The notes: generated by a model not told the origin, from the sequence alone. 64,000 nucleotides of DNA from Oscillospiraceae bacterium (GCA_017439985.1 JAFSIC010000043.1:1-64000); one strand, 5' to 3'. Shown: positions 7,954 through 17,006, numbered from the stretch's first letter. Numbers and translations are program-made.

Positions 7954-7985
7954 AAAAAGACCTCCCAAATTGGGAGGTCTTTTTA
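7954..7985. terminator. Bidirectional terminator
   Basis: AAAAAGACCTCCCA and TGGGAGGTCTTTTT form a 14-bp stem with a three-base loop. It serves the M28 gene (+) and overlaps the stop of the XRE gene (-). Confidence 0.9.
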
Positions 7986-8507
7986 TTCTTCATCCAGCTT
8001 GAAGATTTGATTTGCAAGCCAATGTAATTCTTTTTTCATCCAGGCAAGAAAACTGTTTCTTCCGCTGATTTCGAAATACGATTCCAATAAACCAACTATC
8101 ATCGCTGCACAACCGATAAGGAAAGCTTCCATGCAGTCGTTGCCCAACAAACTGCCGTGGAGACCTTTGATTCCATTATAGATGACCGGATGTGCCATTG
8201 ACCAGCCCAAACAAAACACCGTAACAATAAATCCCATACAGCCGATGACCAGCCAAAATACTGCTCGCTGCGTATTGTGTTCCGTTTTGTGATTTGCATC
8301 TGTTTCATGGTGCTCAAAGCCAAGCAATTCATTTGGATCAACTTCAAAAAGCTCGCACAATGCAACGATTTTGGATAACTCCGGCTGGGCTTCATTGCGT
8401 TCCCATTTGCTCACCGCCTGTCGGGAGACCCCCAGCTTTTCCGCCAGTGCCTCCTGAGACAAGCCTTTTTGCTTGCGAAGAGCTGTTAACCTCTCACTGA
8501 AATTCAT
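7983..8507 (-). CDS. XRE-family regulator with C-terminal membrane segments
   Basis: 174 residues. An N-terminal helix-turn-helix of the Cro/CI type (1-62; KGLSQEALAEKLGVSRQAVS, then KWE) is followed by a short linker and two hydrophobic segments (about 80-105 and 122-143). It is therefore a membrane-tethered DNA-binding protein of a type common in Firmicutes. Target and signal are unknown. ATG 8507 has GGAGCG upstream, and TACAAT near 8541 may be its -10 box. It stands alone between two convergent or spaced neighbours. Confidence 0.82.
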   Translation of the reverse strand: MNFSERLTALRKQKGLSQEALAEKLGVSRQAVSKWERNEAQPELSKIVALCELFEVDPNELLGFEHHETDANHKTEHNTQRAVFWLVIGCMGFIVTVFCLGWSMAHPVIYNGIKGLHGSLLGNDCMEAFLIGCAAMIVGLLESYFEISGRNSFLAWMKKELHWLANQIFKLDEE

Positions 8508-8589
8508 AACATCGCTCCTTTGCTCTTTTTACAGCCTTATTGTAGCAGAAAGCTCAGTTGCATTCCAGTATTTTACGGTAGAAATCCCG

Positions 8590-9084
8590 CTACTTTAGGT
8601 TGCTGCCCTTCTTGCTTCGCTTTCCTTCAAAGAAATTCTTCAGATTTTCTGGCAAAACATAAGGCTTTTCCTGTTTTGGTGAAGTTTCATACAGTTTCTT
8701 GAGAATAGCATTGATGAGCATCGCTTTGCTTGGTGCATCAACCAGTTTATCTCCATCCAAAAAGGCACGGCATTTTACATCGGTACCGGAGATAGTACTG
8801 CAGCAGCCACAGTCATTTTCCAAAATATCTCCGAAAACATCTTCCCCATTCAGTAAAATCGTCGGCGAGGAAAGAAAGCGATAAGCTTCTGCGCTTGCCT
8901 CATCCTCTACCAGAATTTTTCGATATTCGATACGGTATCCCGCTGCATCCAAAACAGGACGAAGCAATTCCACAACAGAATCAAGCACCTTGTCAGTACT
9001 CATGCATCTCTCACAGCTCTGTAAATCCAAGTAAAGATATTCAATCAGCACTTTCTTTTTGATTTTTGCTGCGATTCGTTTCAT
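8590..9084 (-). CDS. DUF2703-like thioredoxin-fold protein
   Basis: 164 residues. YLYLDLQSCERCMSTDKVL near residues 16-34 has a CxxC motif after a beta strand, and CGCCS follows near residue 92. This pattern fits the DUF2703 group of thioredoxin-like proteins found in anaerobes. The function is not established; a redox or metal-binding role is inferred from the cysteines. The C-terminus is basic (EGKRSKKGSNLK). It lies upstream of the XRE gene on the same strand, 82 bases away. Confidence 0.65.
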   Translation of the reverse strand: MKRIAAKIKKKVLIEYLYLDLQSCERCMSTDKVLDSVVELLRPVLDAAGYRIEYRKILVEDEASAEAYRFLSSPTILLNGEDVFGDILENDCGCCSTISGTDVKCRAFLDGDKLVDAPSKAMLINAILKKLYETSPKQEKPYVLPENLKNFFEGKRSKKGSNLK

Positions 9085-9160
9085 AAAGTCCTCACTCTCC
9101 TGACTTATCTTTTCTCAAGCATAACATACATATAGAACATTGTCAATGTGATGAAAATAG

Positions 9161-9186
9161 AAAAAGCCACCCGAAGGTGGCTTTTT
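9161..9186. terminator. Terminator after purD
   Basis: AAAAAGCCACC and GGTGGCTTTTT form an 11-bp stem with a CGAA loop. It lies directly after the purD stop on the minus strand and is symmetrical enough to work in both directions. Confidence 0.9.
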
Positions 9187-9187
9187 C

Positions 9188-10462
9188 TTATTTCTTAAAG
9201 CATTTTGCGCCGATGTCGCTTCTGTTGAATGCATTCTCGAAGGTGATATTCTTCACTGCAGCATAGGATTTATCCAGTGCCTCGCGGAGGTTGGCACCTC
9301 TTGCGGTAACGCCCAGAACACGACCGCCGCTGGTCAGGTATTTACCGTTTTCCAGTTTGGTGCCTGCATGATAAACGCTGATGCCTTCATACTGGCCATC
9401 CGCATTCAGACCGCTGATTTCGCAGCCTTTTTTGTAGGATTTTGGATAGCCGCCGCTTGCAATGATAACACAAGCTGCTGCGCCGTCATGGAATTTTACT
9501 TCGCAGTTTGCCAAGTCTTTGTTCCAGATCGCTTCCATAATATCAACCAGATCGCTTTCCAGCAGTTCCATAACAACCTGAGTCTCTGGGTCGCCGAAGC
9601 GGCAGTTGTACTCGATCACATATGGGCCTTTTGGAGTGATCATCAGACCAAAGTAGAGACAACCAGTGAAGGTTCTGTTCAGCTCGTTCATTGCTTTCAC
9701 GGTTGGCAGGAAGATACGGTCCATGCACTGCTGAGCAACTTCTGCAGTATAGAATGGGTTTGGAGCGATGGTACCCATACCGCCGGTATTGAGACCCTCG
9801 TCATTGTCCAGTGCGCGTTTATGGTCCATGGAGGAAACCATTGGTTTTACGGTTTCGCCATCAACAAAAGCCAGAACGGATACTTCCGGACCGGTGAGGA
9901 ATTCTTCCACAACGATCTGGTTGCCGCTTGCACCAAACACTTTATCTTCCATGATCTCATGGATGCCGTCTTTTGCTTCCTGCAGATCTTTTGCGATAAT
10001 AACGCCTTTGCCCAGAGCCAGACCGTCTGCTTTGATAACGATTGGGAATTCGTTGTTTTTCTCAACGTATTCCATTGCTTTGATCGGGTCGGTGAACACT
10101 TCGTAAGAAGCGGTTGGGATACCGAACTGTTTCATCATGTTCTTGGAGAACACTTTGGAGCTTTCGATTTCAGCAGCCAGTTTCTTAGGACCAAAGGTTT
10201 TGATACCTGCTTCGTTGAGAGCATCGACCATACCTGCAGCCAATGGGTCATCAGGAGTTACAAAGACCCAATCCATAGCCTCTTCTTTTGCGTATTTAAC
10301 CACACCTTCTACGTCCATCGCATTGATCGCAACACAGATAGCATCAGCAGCAATACCGCCATTGCCCGGAGCGCAGAAGATTTCCGGATTGTATTTGCTT
10401 TCTTTCAGCTTGCGGATAATCGCATGTTCACGACCGCCGGAGCCGATTACCAAGATTTTCAT
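9188..10462 (-). CDS. purD: Phosphoribosylamine-glycine ligase
   Basis: 424-residue ATP-grasp enzyme that joins phosphoribosylamine and glycine to GAR, step 2 of purine synthesis. MKILVIGSGGREHAI is the family N-terminus. GADGLALGKGV-like residues, DHKRALDNDEGLNTGGMGT and the metal-binding YNCRFGDPETQ are visible. The start at 10462 was chosen for its GGGAGGAG site and the family N-terminus, although the frame stays open upstream. It is the last gene of the pur operon. The 124-base gap before it contains two small hairpins. Confidence 0.95.
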   Translation of the reverse strand: MKILVIGSGGREHAIIRKLKESKYNPEIFCAPGNGGIAADAICVAINAMDVEGVVKYAKEEAMDWVFVTPDDPLAAGMVDALNEAGIKTFGPKKLAAEIESSKVFSKNMMKQFGIPTASYEVFTDPIKAMEYVEKNNEFPIVIKADGLALGKGVIIAKDLQEAKDGIHEIMEDKVFGASGNQIVVEEFLTGPEVSVLAFVDGETVKPMVSSMDHKRALDNDEGLNTGGMGTIAPNPFYTAEVAQQCMDRIFLPTVKAMNELNRTFTGCLYFGLMITPKGPYVIEYNCRFGDPETQVVMELLESDLVDIMEAIWNKDLANCEVKFHDGAAACVIIASGGYPKSYKKGCEISGLNADGQYEGISVYHAGTKLENGKYLTSGGRVLGVTARGANLREALDKSYAAVKNITFENAFNRSDIGAKCFKK

Positions 10463-10508
10463 AGGAAACTCCTCCCTTTTGAATCGAACTAAAAACCGTA
10501 AGGACTCC

Positions 10509-10573
10509 AAAAGCCCCGTTTCGCGAAACGAGGCTTGGAATCATCCTAAGGCAAGACGCGGTTCAGACCGCGT
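10509..10573 (-). repeat. Two hairpins between AICAR transformylase gene and purD
   Basis: CGTTTCGCGAAACG (near 10515-10530) is a perfect palindrome extended by AAGCC and GGCTT arms. CGCGGT and ACCGCG (about 10558-10573) make a second small stem. The first is followed by only four T residues on the minus strand, so these look more like processing or pausing elements than a full terminator. Confidence 0.5.
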
Positions 10574-10586
10574 GGTCGCCACGCCA

Positions 10587-11762
10587 CTAGTGGTGGAAGA
10601 GACGAACGCCGTTGAAGGCCATTACCATGTTGTATTTGTTGCAGGTGTCGATAACGTTGTCATCACGGATGGAACCACCTGGCTGTGCAATGAACTGAAC
10701 GCCGCTGCGTTTTGCACGCTCAATGTTGTCGCCGAATGGGAAGAACGCATCGGAGCCCAGAGCTACACCGCTCATCTGATCCAGCCATGCGCGTTTTTCT
10801 TCGCGGGTCAGAGGTTCTGGTTTCACATCGAAGAACTGTTCCCAAATGCCGTCAGCCAGTACATCCATGTAGTCATCAGAGATGTAAACATCGATGGTGT
10901 TGTCGCGGTCTGCACGACGGATGTCTTTGCGGAATGGCAGGTTCAGGGTCTTCTCGTGCTGACGCAGCCACCAGAAGTCTGCTTTGTTGCCAGCCAGTCT
11001 GGTGCAGTGTACACGGGACTGCTGACCAGCACCGATACCGATAGCCTGACCGTCTTTTACATAGCATACGGAGTTGGACTGAGTGTATTTCAGGGTGATG
11101 AGAGCGATCATCAGGTCGATTTTCGCTTCTTCAGTCATGTTTTTGTTTTCGGTTACGATGTTTTCCAGCAGATCTTTGGTGATCTTCATGTTGTTTCTGC
11201 CCTGTTCAAAGGTGATACCGAATACATCTTTGCGTTCGATTTCTCTTGGAACGTAGTTAGGGTCGATTTTAATTACATTGTAGCCGCCTTTGCGTTTGCC
11301 GCGCAGGATTTCCAGAGCTTCTTCGGTGTAGTCAGGAGCGATTACGCCGTCGGAAACTTCTTTTGCGATGATAGCAGCGGTTGCTTTGTCGCAGGTATCG
11401 GACAGAGCGATCCAGTCACCGTAGGAGGACATACGGTCAGCGCCGCGAGCTCTTGCATAAGCGCAAGCGATTGGAGACAGTTCCATACCTTCTACGAAGT
11501 AGATTTTTTTCAGGGTATCGGTCAGTGGGAGACCAACTGCTGCACCTGCAGGAGAAACGTGTTTGAAGGAAGCAGCTGCTGGAAGACCGGTTGCTTCTTT
11601 CAGTTCTTTAACCAGCTGCCAGCTGTTGAATGCGTCCATGAAGTTGATGTAGCCAGGTCTGCCGTTTACAACTTCAACAGGCAGCTCGCCATCAGCGTTG
11701 AAAATACGGGAAGGTTTCTGATTTGGGTTACAGCCATATTTGAGGGCCAGTTCGTTTGCCAT
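10587..11762 (-). CDS. AICAR transformylase (stand-alone domain)
   Basis: 391 residues that correspond to the transformylase half of PurH without the IMP cyclohydrolase half. It transfers a formyl group from 10-formyl-THF to AICAR, giving FAICAR. FKHVSPAGAAVG carries the catalytic K67-H68 pair. The start MANEL (11762) was preferred over ATG 11771 because GAGGA is nine bases before the former and directly abuts the latter. The missing cyclohydrolase activity is supplied by the next gene upstream in the operon, 35 bases away. Confidence 0.92.
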   Translation of the reverse strand: MANELALKYGCNPNQKPSRIFNADGELPVEVVNGRPGYINFMDAFNSWQLVKELKEATGLPAAASFKHVSPAGAAVGLPLTDTLKKIYFVEGMELSPIACAYARARGADRMSSYGDWIALSDTCDKATAAIIAKEVSDGVIAPDYTEEALEILRGKRKGGYNVIKIDPNYVPREIERKDVFGITFEQGRNNMKITKDLLENIVTENKNMTEEAKIDLMIALITLKYTQSNSVCYVKDGQAIGIGAGQQSRVHCTRLAGNKADFWWLRQHEKTLNLPFRKDIRRADRDNTIDVYISDDYMDVLADGIWEQFFDVKPEPLTREEKRAWLDQMSGVALGSDAFFPFGDNIERAKRSGVQFIAQPGGSIRDDNVIDTCNKYNMVMAFNGVRLFHH

Positions 11763-11797
11763 ATCAATCATTCCTCTTTCTTGAAATTAGAAAACAA

Positions 11798-12499
11798 TTA
11801 TTTGTTTTTGTTGATGATTCTGGTCTGTTCTTCGCCGGATTTCAGATTGATGGTGCGAACAAACAGGGATACTTTGTTTTCTTCGTTGAGGGATTCCCAA
11901 ACTTCTTTGGTAATGGAATCGATATCACCTTTGATTTCCATTGGAGTTGGGTCACCTTCGAAGGAAGGAATTGGATTACCATCGTGGAGGTAGGTGTGGA
12001 TGAAGTGACCTTCACCTGCAACCGGTTCCATGTACTCATAGAAGAATCTCTGAGCGGAGTCAGGGTTGCCGTTGTTGCTCTTCAGGATGGACAGTTTGTA
12101 GGTGCCATTTTCCACGATACCGGAAACGCGAGGGGTAAAGTTTGGAGCGTCTGGCTCGAAAGTACGGGTACGCAGAGCTTCTTCAAAGGTTTTGCCTTCT
12201 TTGATGAAGTCGTAAATGGTATCGGTCTGGTCACCGTTGGTTACGATGGTTTTGCCGTCGATCACGCGAACCGGTGCATAGATAACCAGAGATGGGTCGG
12301 ACAGTTTAGCAGGGTCGAAAGCTTCAGTACGGATGCCGCCTTCCTGTTCGATGAAGACACGGTTACGGCTGTTTACGCTGCGGCCCATGATGAAGTAAAC
12401 GATCACCATATTTTCGCCGTCTTCGGATTTACCGATGATGATGCCGCGGCCTGGGTATGTATTATTTCTCAGTTCTTCAGAAATGGTTTTACGGTTCAT
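11798..12499 (-). CDS. purO: IMP cyclohydrolase, PurO-like
   Basis: 233 residues. The pattern YPGRGIIIG followed by YFIMGRSVNSRNR is typical of the PurO-like IMP cyclohydrolase family, unrelated to the N-terminal domain of PurH. It closes FAICAR to IMP, the last step of the pathway. Its start overlaps the end of the alpha/beta hydrolase gene by 11 bases, which suggests translational coupling. The stand-alone AICAR transformylase follows. Together they replace the bifunctional PurH of most bacteria. Confidence 0.85.
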   Translation of the reverse strand: MNRKTISEELRNNTYPGRGIIIGKSEDGENMVIVYFIMGRSVNSRNRVFIEQEGGIRTEAFDPAKLSDPSLVIYAPVRVIDGKTIVTNGDQTDTIYDFIKEGKTFEEALRTRTFEPDAPNFTPRVSGIVENGTYKLSILKSNNGNPDSAQRFFYEYMEPVAGEGHFIHTYLHDGNPIPSFEGDPTPMEIKGDIDSITKEVWESLNEENKVSLFVRTINLKSGEEQTRIINKNK

Positions 12500-13262
12500 T
12501 GTTAATCTCTCCCTTGAATGAATCTTGAGTGTATCGCTTCATAAATTCAAGCAAAATCGGGTTTAGCCTGTCTGCTGCGCGCATAGGAAAATCATGAGAA
12601 CTTCTCGGCAGGATCCTTGTTTGACAGGAAGGATTCCTTCCCAACAGCTCCAGAGAACGCTTCATATCTCTCACTTCCCCGCTGCCGCAGATCGCGAGCA
12701 TCGGCAGCCTCAGGCTATCGTAGTTGGGGTAGTCGCAGAGCCTGACCGTATACTGAAAGAAGGCACGGTATTGCTCCGCTGTGATATGACGGCTGTATTC
12801 CGCCATATAGTCCGCCTGCTCCTTACTGTAATTCCAGTAACGTCCCTGCAGTCGAACCAGCCACTTCCAGTGCAGCATCGCTGCCATCATAGGCGCTAAG
12901 CGCAGGTACGGTTTCAGCGAACGTTCCGTCGGGTTGACCCACGCACTGAGGAGTACGGCACAGGAAAAACATTCCGGATGTTCACAGATTAGCATCAAGG
13001 CCAGCTGTGCACCGAGAGAATGACCGATCAGGCCGATTTTCTCCTTATTCAGCGAACGGATCAGCTCGAACAAAGCTTCCATCTGCTTCTTGGGTTCATA
13101 CAGCTCTTCCACAGATTCTCCCGCTCCGCATAAGTGCGGCACAAGCAGGTGAAACTGCTTCTGGAAGCAGTACTGCTGACAGAAGGTATCCAAAGCACCT
13201 GCTCCATGAAGAAGCAGAATCGTTGGATTTTTGCGATCGCCGTATTCGTCATAGTGGATCAT
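12489..13262 (-). CDS. Alpha/beta hydrolase inside the pur operon
   Basis: 257 residues with an alpha/beta hydrolase fold. LLLHGAGA (17-24) gives the oxyanion loop, GHSLG has the nucleophile S82, and SSHDF near the C-terminus gives the histidine. No signal peptide. The start at 13262 was chosen because GGGGTGG lies six bases upstream; a GTG at 13277 and an ATG at 13268 are alternatives. It sits between purN and the IMP cyclohydrolase gene and overlaps the latter by 11 bases. No purine-pathway step needs such an enzyme, so its substrate is unknown. Confidence 0.8.
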   Translation of the reverse strand: MIHYDEYGDRKNPTILLLHGAGALDTFCQQYCFQKQFHLLVPHLCGAGESVEELYEPKKQMEALFELIRSLNKEKIGLIGHSLGAQLALMLICEHPECFSCAVLLSAWVNPTERSLKPYLRLAPMMAAMLHWKWLVRLQGRYWNYSKEQADYMAEYSRHITAEQYRAFFQYTVRLCDYPNYDSLRLPMLAICGSGEVRDMKRSLELLGRNPSCQTRILPRSSHDFPMRAADRLNPILLEFMKRYTQDSFKGEINNEP

Positions 13263-13295
13263 GCTCATCCACCCCACTACTTATGATATCTTACG

Positions 13296-13898
13296 TTATT
13301 TCTTGTTTGCGATTTTTTCGCAAATCATTGCAGTTGCTTTTGGCAGCAGCTCCCACTCAGCCTGTTCCATAACTCTGCGCTGCAGAATTTCCGGAGTGTC
13401 GCCTTCTTCCACATAAACGGCTTTCTGGAGGATGATCTCGCCGCCGTCGCAGATCTCATTCACGAAATGAACGGTCGCACCGGTGACTTTCACACCTTTT
13501 TCCAGAGCAGCTTCATGGACTCTTAGACCATAGAAGCCATCACCGCAGAAGGAAGGGATCAAGGATGGGTGGATGTTGATGATACGGTCGCGATAAGCTT
13601 CGATGAACTTCGGACCGAGGATGGACAGGAAACCGGCCAGTACAACCAGCTGGATCCCGTTGTCCTTCAAAGTCTGTGCCAGAGCCAGATCATACTCTTC
13701 TCCGCTGGCAAAATCTTTTCTGCGAACAACCGCAGATGGAATGCCTGCATTTTCAGCACGGGTCAGAGCGTATGCTTTGGAGTTGGAGCTAACGACCAGA
13801 GAGATCTGGCCGCAGCCCAGTTTGCCGGCAGCCTGCGCATCGATGAGCGCCTGCAGATTGGTTCCGCCGCCGGAAACCAATACGGCAACTTTTACCAT
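13296..13898 (-). CDS. purN: Phosphoribosylglycinamide formyltransferase
   Basis: 200 residues, usual length. VLVSGGGTNLQAL is the phosphate-binding N-terminus; NIHPSLIP contains the catalytic N and H, and ICDGGEIILQ the catalytic D. It formylates GAR with 10-formyl-THF, step 3 of purine synthesis. Its start lies inside the end of purM (7-base overlap), so the two are coupled. Confidence 0.96.
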   Translation of the reverse strand: MVKVAVLVSGGGTNLQALIDAQAAGKLGCGQISLVVSSNSKAYALTRAENAGIPSAVVRRKDFASGEEYDLALAQTLKDNGIQLVVLAGFLSILGPKFIEAYRDRIINIHPSLIPSFCGDGFYGLRVHEAALEKGVKVTGATVHFVNEICDGGEIILQKAVYVEEGDTPEILQRRVMEQAEWELLPKATAMICEKIANKK

Positions 13899-14935
13899 AA
13901 TTCTACCTCTTTGTTACCTGCTTCGATTTTACCTACCAGGTAAGCGTCAACATCATTTGCTTTGAGAATTTCGATGGTCTTGTCAGCATCTTCTGCAGAA
14001 ACGATCATCATCATACCAACGCCCATGTTGAAGGTGTTGTACATATCGCGTTCAGGAATGTTGCCTTCTTTCTGGATCAGGTTGAAGATAGGCAGAACTT
14101 TTACGTCCTCTTTTTTGATAACAGCTTTTACGTTGTCATTGAGAGCACGTGGAATATTTTCATAGAAACCGCCGCCGGTGATATGGCTGATGGATTTCAC
14201 GTTTACTTCGTTCAGAACAGCCAGAACAGGTTTTACGTACAGTTTGGTTGGAGTCAGCAGAGTTTCGCCCAGAGTTTTGCCGCCCAGTTCGTCAGCAAAG
14301 CGATCCAGTGGTTTGTTTTCGATGTCAAATACTTTACGAACCAGAGAGAAACCGTTGGAATGTACGCCGGAAGATGGCAGAGCAACGATCACGTCGCCAG
14401 GTTTTACATTATCATTGTTAAGGATGCGTTTTTTATCAACGATACCAACGCTGAATCCAGCCAGATCGTAGTCATCGATTGGCATCATGCCAGGATGTTC
14501 TGCGGTTTCACCGCCGATGAGAGCAGCGCCGGACTGTACGCAGCCTTCTGCAACACCACTAACGATGGTAGCGATTTTTTCAGGAATATTTTTGCCGCAG
14601 GCAATGTAGTCCAGGAAGAACAGTGGTTTTGCGCCGCAGCAAATGATGTCGTTGACACACATTGCAACAGCATCGATACCGATGGTATCATGTTTGTCCA
14701 GCATGATAGCCAGTTTTACTTTGGTGCCGCAGCCGTCAGTACCGGAAACCAGTACAGGTTCTTCCATACCGGTCAGGTTCAGACCGAAGCAGCCGCCGAA
14801 ACCGCCAACGTCATCCAGACAACCTTCGTTGCGGGTGCGTGCGATATGTTTTTTCATCAGTTCTACTGCTTTGTAACCGGCAGTTACGTCAACGCCGGCA
14901 GCTTTATAACTTTCGCTGAAACTATTATTGCTCAT
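13892..14935 (-). CDS. purM: Phosphoribosylformylglycinamidine cyclo-ligase
   Basis: 347 residues, typical AIR synthetase. YKAAGVDVTAGYKAVELMK at the start, VSGTDGCGTKVKLA and GGETAEHPGM are family motifs for ATP and substrate binding. It closes FGAM to AIR. It overlaps purN by 7 bases and lies 116 bases after purF; that gap holds a small GC-rich hairpin and an AAGGAAAGG ribosome binding site. Confidence 0.97.
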   Translation of the reverse strand: MSNNSFSESYKAAGVDVTAGYKAVELMKKHIARTRNEGCLDDVGGFGGCFGLNLTGMEEPVLVSGTDGCGTKVKLAIMLDKHDTIGIDAVAMCVNDIICCGAKPLFFLDYIACGKNIPEKIATIVSGVAEGCVQSGAALIGGETAEHPGMMPIDDYDLAGFSVGIVDKKRILNNDNVKPGDVIVALPSSGVHSNGFSLVRKVFDIENKPLDRFADELGGKTLGETLLTPTKLYVKPVLAVLNEVNVKSISHITGGGFYENIPRALNDNVKAVIKKEDVKVLPIFNLIQKEGNIPERDMYNTFNMGVGMMMIVSAEDADKTIEILKANDVDAYLVGKIEAGNKEVELW

Positions 14936-15051
14936 TGTAATCGTTCCTTTCCTTGTGGACCTCGCCTATGCCGCAGCGAAGTCCGTTCTTAATTTTATTG
15001 TACCTGTTTTTCATGGAAAAGTCCACCATAACAGGGAATTTCACAAGGGAA

Positions 15052-16467
15052 TTAGCGTTTTTCGTTGATATGATAGTTGAATTTATCGTACTTATTCTCT
15101 TTCTGGCTTGGAACTCCTGCCGGATAGATGCCATCGAAGCAAGCGGTGCAGAATTCACAGTTTGTGCTGCAGTGCGCGATCTTCTTCACACCTTCCAGAC
15201 TCAGATAGCCCAGAGAATCTGCGCCGATTTTCTGGCGGATCTCATCAATGCTCATTTTGCAGGCGATCAGCTTGTCTTTGCTGTCGATATCGGTGCCGTA
15301 GTAGCAAGGGTTGATGAACGGAGGAGAAGAAATACGAACGTGAACCTCGGTTGCACCTGCTTCACGCAGCATTCTGATGATGTTAGCACTGGTGGTACCG
15401 CGAACGATGGAGTCGTCCACCATAACAACACGTTTGCCTGCAACGGTTGCTTTCAGAACATTCAGTTTGATTCGAACTGCATCTTCACGCTGTTTCTGAG
15501 TTGGCAGAATGAAGGTACGGCCGATATAGCGGTTTTTGATGAAGCCAACACCGTATGGAATACCGCTCTGCTGAGCGAAGCCCAGCGCCGCATCCAAACC
15601 GGAGTCAGGAACGCCGATAACAACGTCTGCCTGACATGGGCTTTCCAGCGCCATGAAAGCACCTGCTCTACGGCGGGCGTCATGAACGCTTGCACCCTCG
15701 ATGACAGAGTCAGGACGAGCGGTGTAAACATATTCAAAGACACAGATATGGCCTTTGCTGCCGCAGTGACTTTCAATAGAACGAACACCATCCTGATCAA
15801 CGATCACGATCTCGCCCGGTTTAATATCTCGTACAAAAGTAGCGCCGATGGAATCGAACGCACAGCTTTCCGATGCAAAGACAACATCATCGCCCAGCTG
15901 ACCCATGCACAGAGGATGGATACCTTCCGGATCGCGAGCGGCGATCAGTTTCTGTGGGGACATGATGATCAGAGAGTAGGAGCCTTTCAGACGGTGCATC
16001 GCCTGTTCCACTGCAGCTTCAATGGATTTTGCATTCAAGCGTTCTTTGATGATAACATGAGAGATGATCTCAGCATCGGTACTGGAATGGAAGATCGCAC
16101 CATTCAGTTCCAGTTCCTCACGGAGTTCCGGAACATTGACCAGTGTGCCGCTGCTTGCCAGTGCCATGGTACCTTTGATGTGACGTACAACCAGTGGCTG
16201 TGCATCACTGCGGGAGCCGTTGGCATATTTGGAGTATTCGACATGACCGATTGCCATGTTACCCAGACCCAGCTTGGAAGCCAGCAGTTCCGGATTAAAG
16301 GTTTCCGGAACCAGACCCATATCACGGTAGGATTTGATTACGCCATCATCGTTTACTGCGATACCGCAGGACTGCTGACCACGATGCTGCAGGGAGAACA
16401 AAGCCATATACGCCTCGGAAGCGACATCGCTCTGTTTTTTATTTGTAAAAATACCAAATACGGACAT
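15052..16467 (-). CDS. purF: PurF-like amidophosphoribosyltransferase, glutaminase site degenerate
   Basis: 471 residues aligned end to end with Fe-S type PurF. The phosphoribosyltransferase half looks intact: GVPDSG (286-291), KNRYIGRTFI and the PRPP loop VMVDDSIVRGTT (348-359). Cluster cysteines C242, C388, C437 and C440 are kept. The N-terminal glutaminase half is altered. CGVFGI, whose cysteine is the nucleophile, reads MSVFGI here; GHVR reads GHVE77; and the HNGN oxyanion loop reads SSGT (105-108). D131 is retained. A TAA codon two codons upstream rules out a longer N-terminus. It may use free ammonia or need a partner (inference). Confidence 0.9.
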   Translation of the reverse strand: MSVFGIFTNKKQSDVASEAYMALFSLQHRGQQSCGIAVNDDGVIKSYRDMGLVPETFNPELLASKLGLGNMAIGHVEYSKYANGSRSDAQPLVVRHIKGTMALASSGTLVNVPELREELELNGAIFHSSTDAEIISHVIIKERLNAKSIEAAVEQAMHRLKGSYSLIIMSPQKLIAARDPEGIHPLCMGQLGDDVVFASESCAFDSIGATFVRDIKPGEIVIVDQDGVRSIESHCGSKGHICVFEYVYTARPDSVIEGASVHDARRRAGAFMALESPCQADVVIGVPDSGLDAALGFAQQSGIPYGVGFIKNRYIGRTFILPTQKQREDAVRIKLNVLKATVAGKRVVMVDDSIVRGTTSANIIRMLREAGATEVHVRISSPPFINPCYYGTDIDSKDKLIACKMSIDEIRQKIGADSLGYLSLEGVKKIAHCSTNCEFCTACFDGIYPAGVPSQKENKYDKFNYHINEKR

Positions 16468-16502
16468 TTCTTACACACCCTTTCCTAAAATATCAATCTA
16501 AA

Positions 16503-17006
16503 TTACAGTTCTGCAACCAATTTCTGCAGATTTGCGTCTTTTTTTGCAACAGCGTCTTTCATCTGCTGTTTCATATCAACCAGCTTCTGAGCCAGTTCTG
16601 CATTGGACAGAGCCAACATCTGAACAGCCAGAATTGCTGCGTTTTCTGCGCCGTCGATTGCAACGGTAGCAACAGGAATGCCGCTTGGCATCTGTACGGT
16701 TGCCAGCAGAGCATCCAGGCCATCCAGGGTAGAGGATTTTACCGGAATACCGATAACAGGCAGAGTGGTGTGGGCTGCCAGAACGCCGCCCAGGTGAGCT
16801 GCTTTGCCTGCTGCTGCGATAATAACGCCGAAGCCGTTTTCAACTGCTTTGGAAGCAAATTCGCTGGCTGCTTCCGGGGTACGATGAGCAGACATAACTC
16901 TTGCTTCAACAGGAACACCGAAGCTTCTCAGTTTTTCGATGGCAGGTTTCACGATTGGAAGGTCGCTGTCACTGCCCATAACGATAGCTACTTTTTTGAT
17001 TTCCAT
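16503..17006 (-). CDS. purE: N5-carboxyaminoimidazole ribonucleotide mutase
   Basis: 167 residues. GSDSDLP, SAHRTPE and [16 protein letters not shown] are PurE signatures for the carboxylation step from (N5-C)AIR to CAIR. The start at 17006 follows a strong GGAGG site; the reading frame stays open for 55 codons upstream, but those overlap the structured RNA and its terminator. It is the first protein gene of the pur operon, 42 bases after that terminator. No purK is in the window. Confidence 0.95.
   Translation of the reverse strand: MEIKKVAIVMGSDSDLPIVKPAIEKLRSFGVPVEARVMSAHRTPEAASEFASKAVENGFGVIIAAAGKAAHLGGVLAAHTTLPVIGIPVKSSTLDGLDALLATVQMPSGIPVATVAIDGAENAAILAVQMLALSNAELAQKLVDMKQQMKDAVAKKDANLQKLVAEL

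Noticed and set aside
6571-7968. Long minus-strand frame opposite the M28 peptidase
   Set aside because: Phe/Val/His-rich composition and no family features; the plus-strand gene has all catalytic residues.
10509-10573. Full terminator inside the pur operon before purD
   Set aside because: Only four T residues follow the first hairpin and none the second; purD has no evident promoter of its own.
15052-16467. PurF glutaminase loss as a start-site error
   Set aside because: A stop codon lies directly upstream, and R73 and N101 equivalents deep inside the domain are also changed, so a wrong start cannot explain it.
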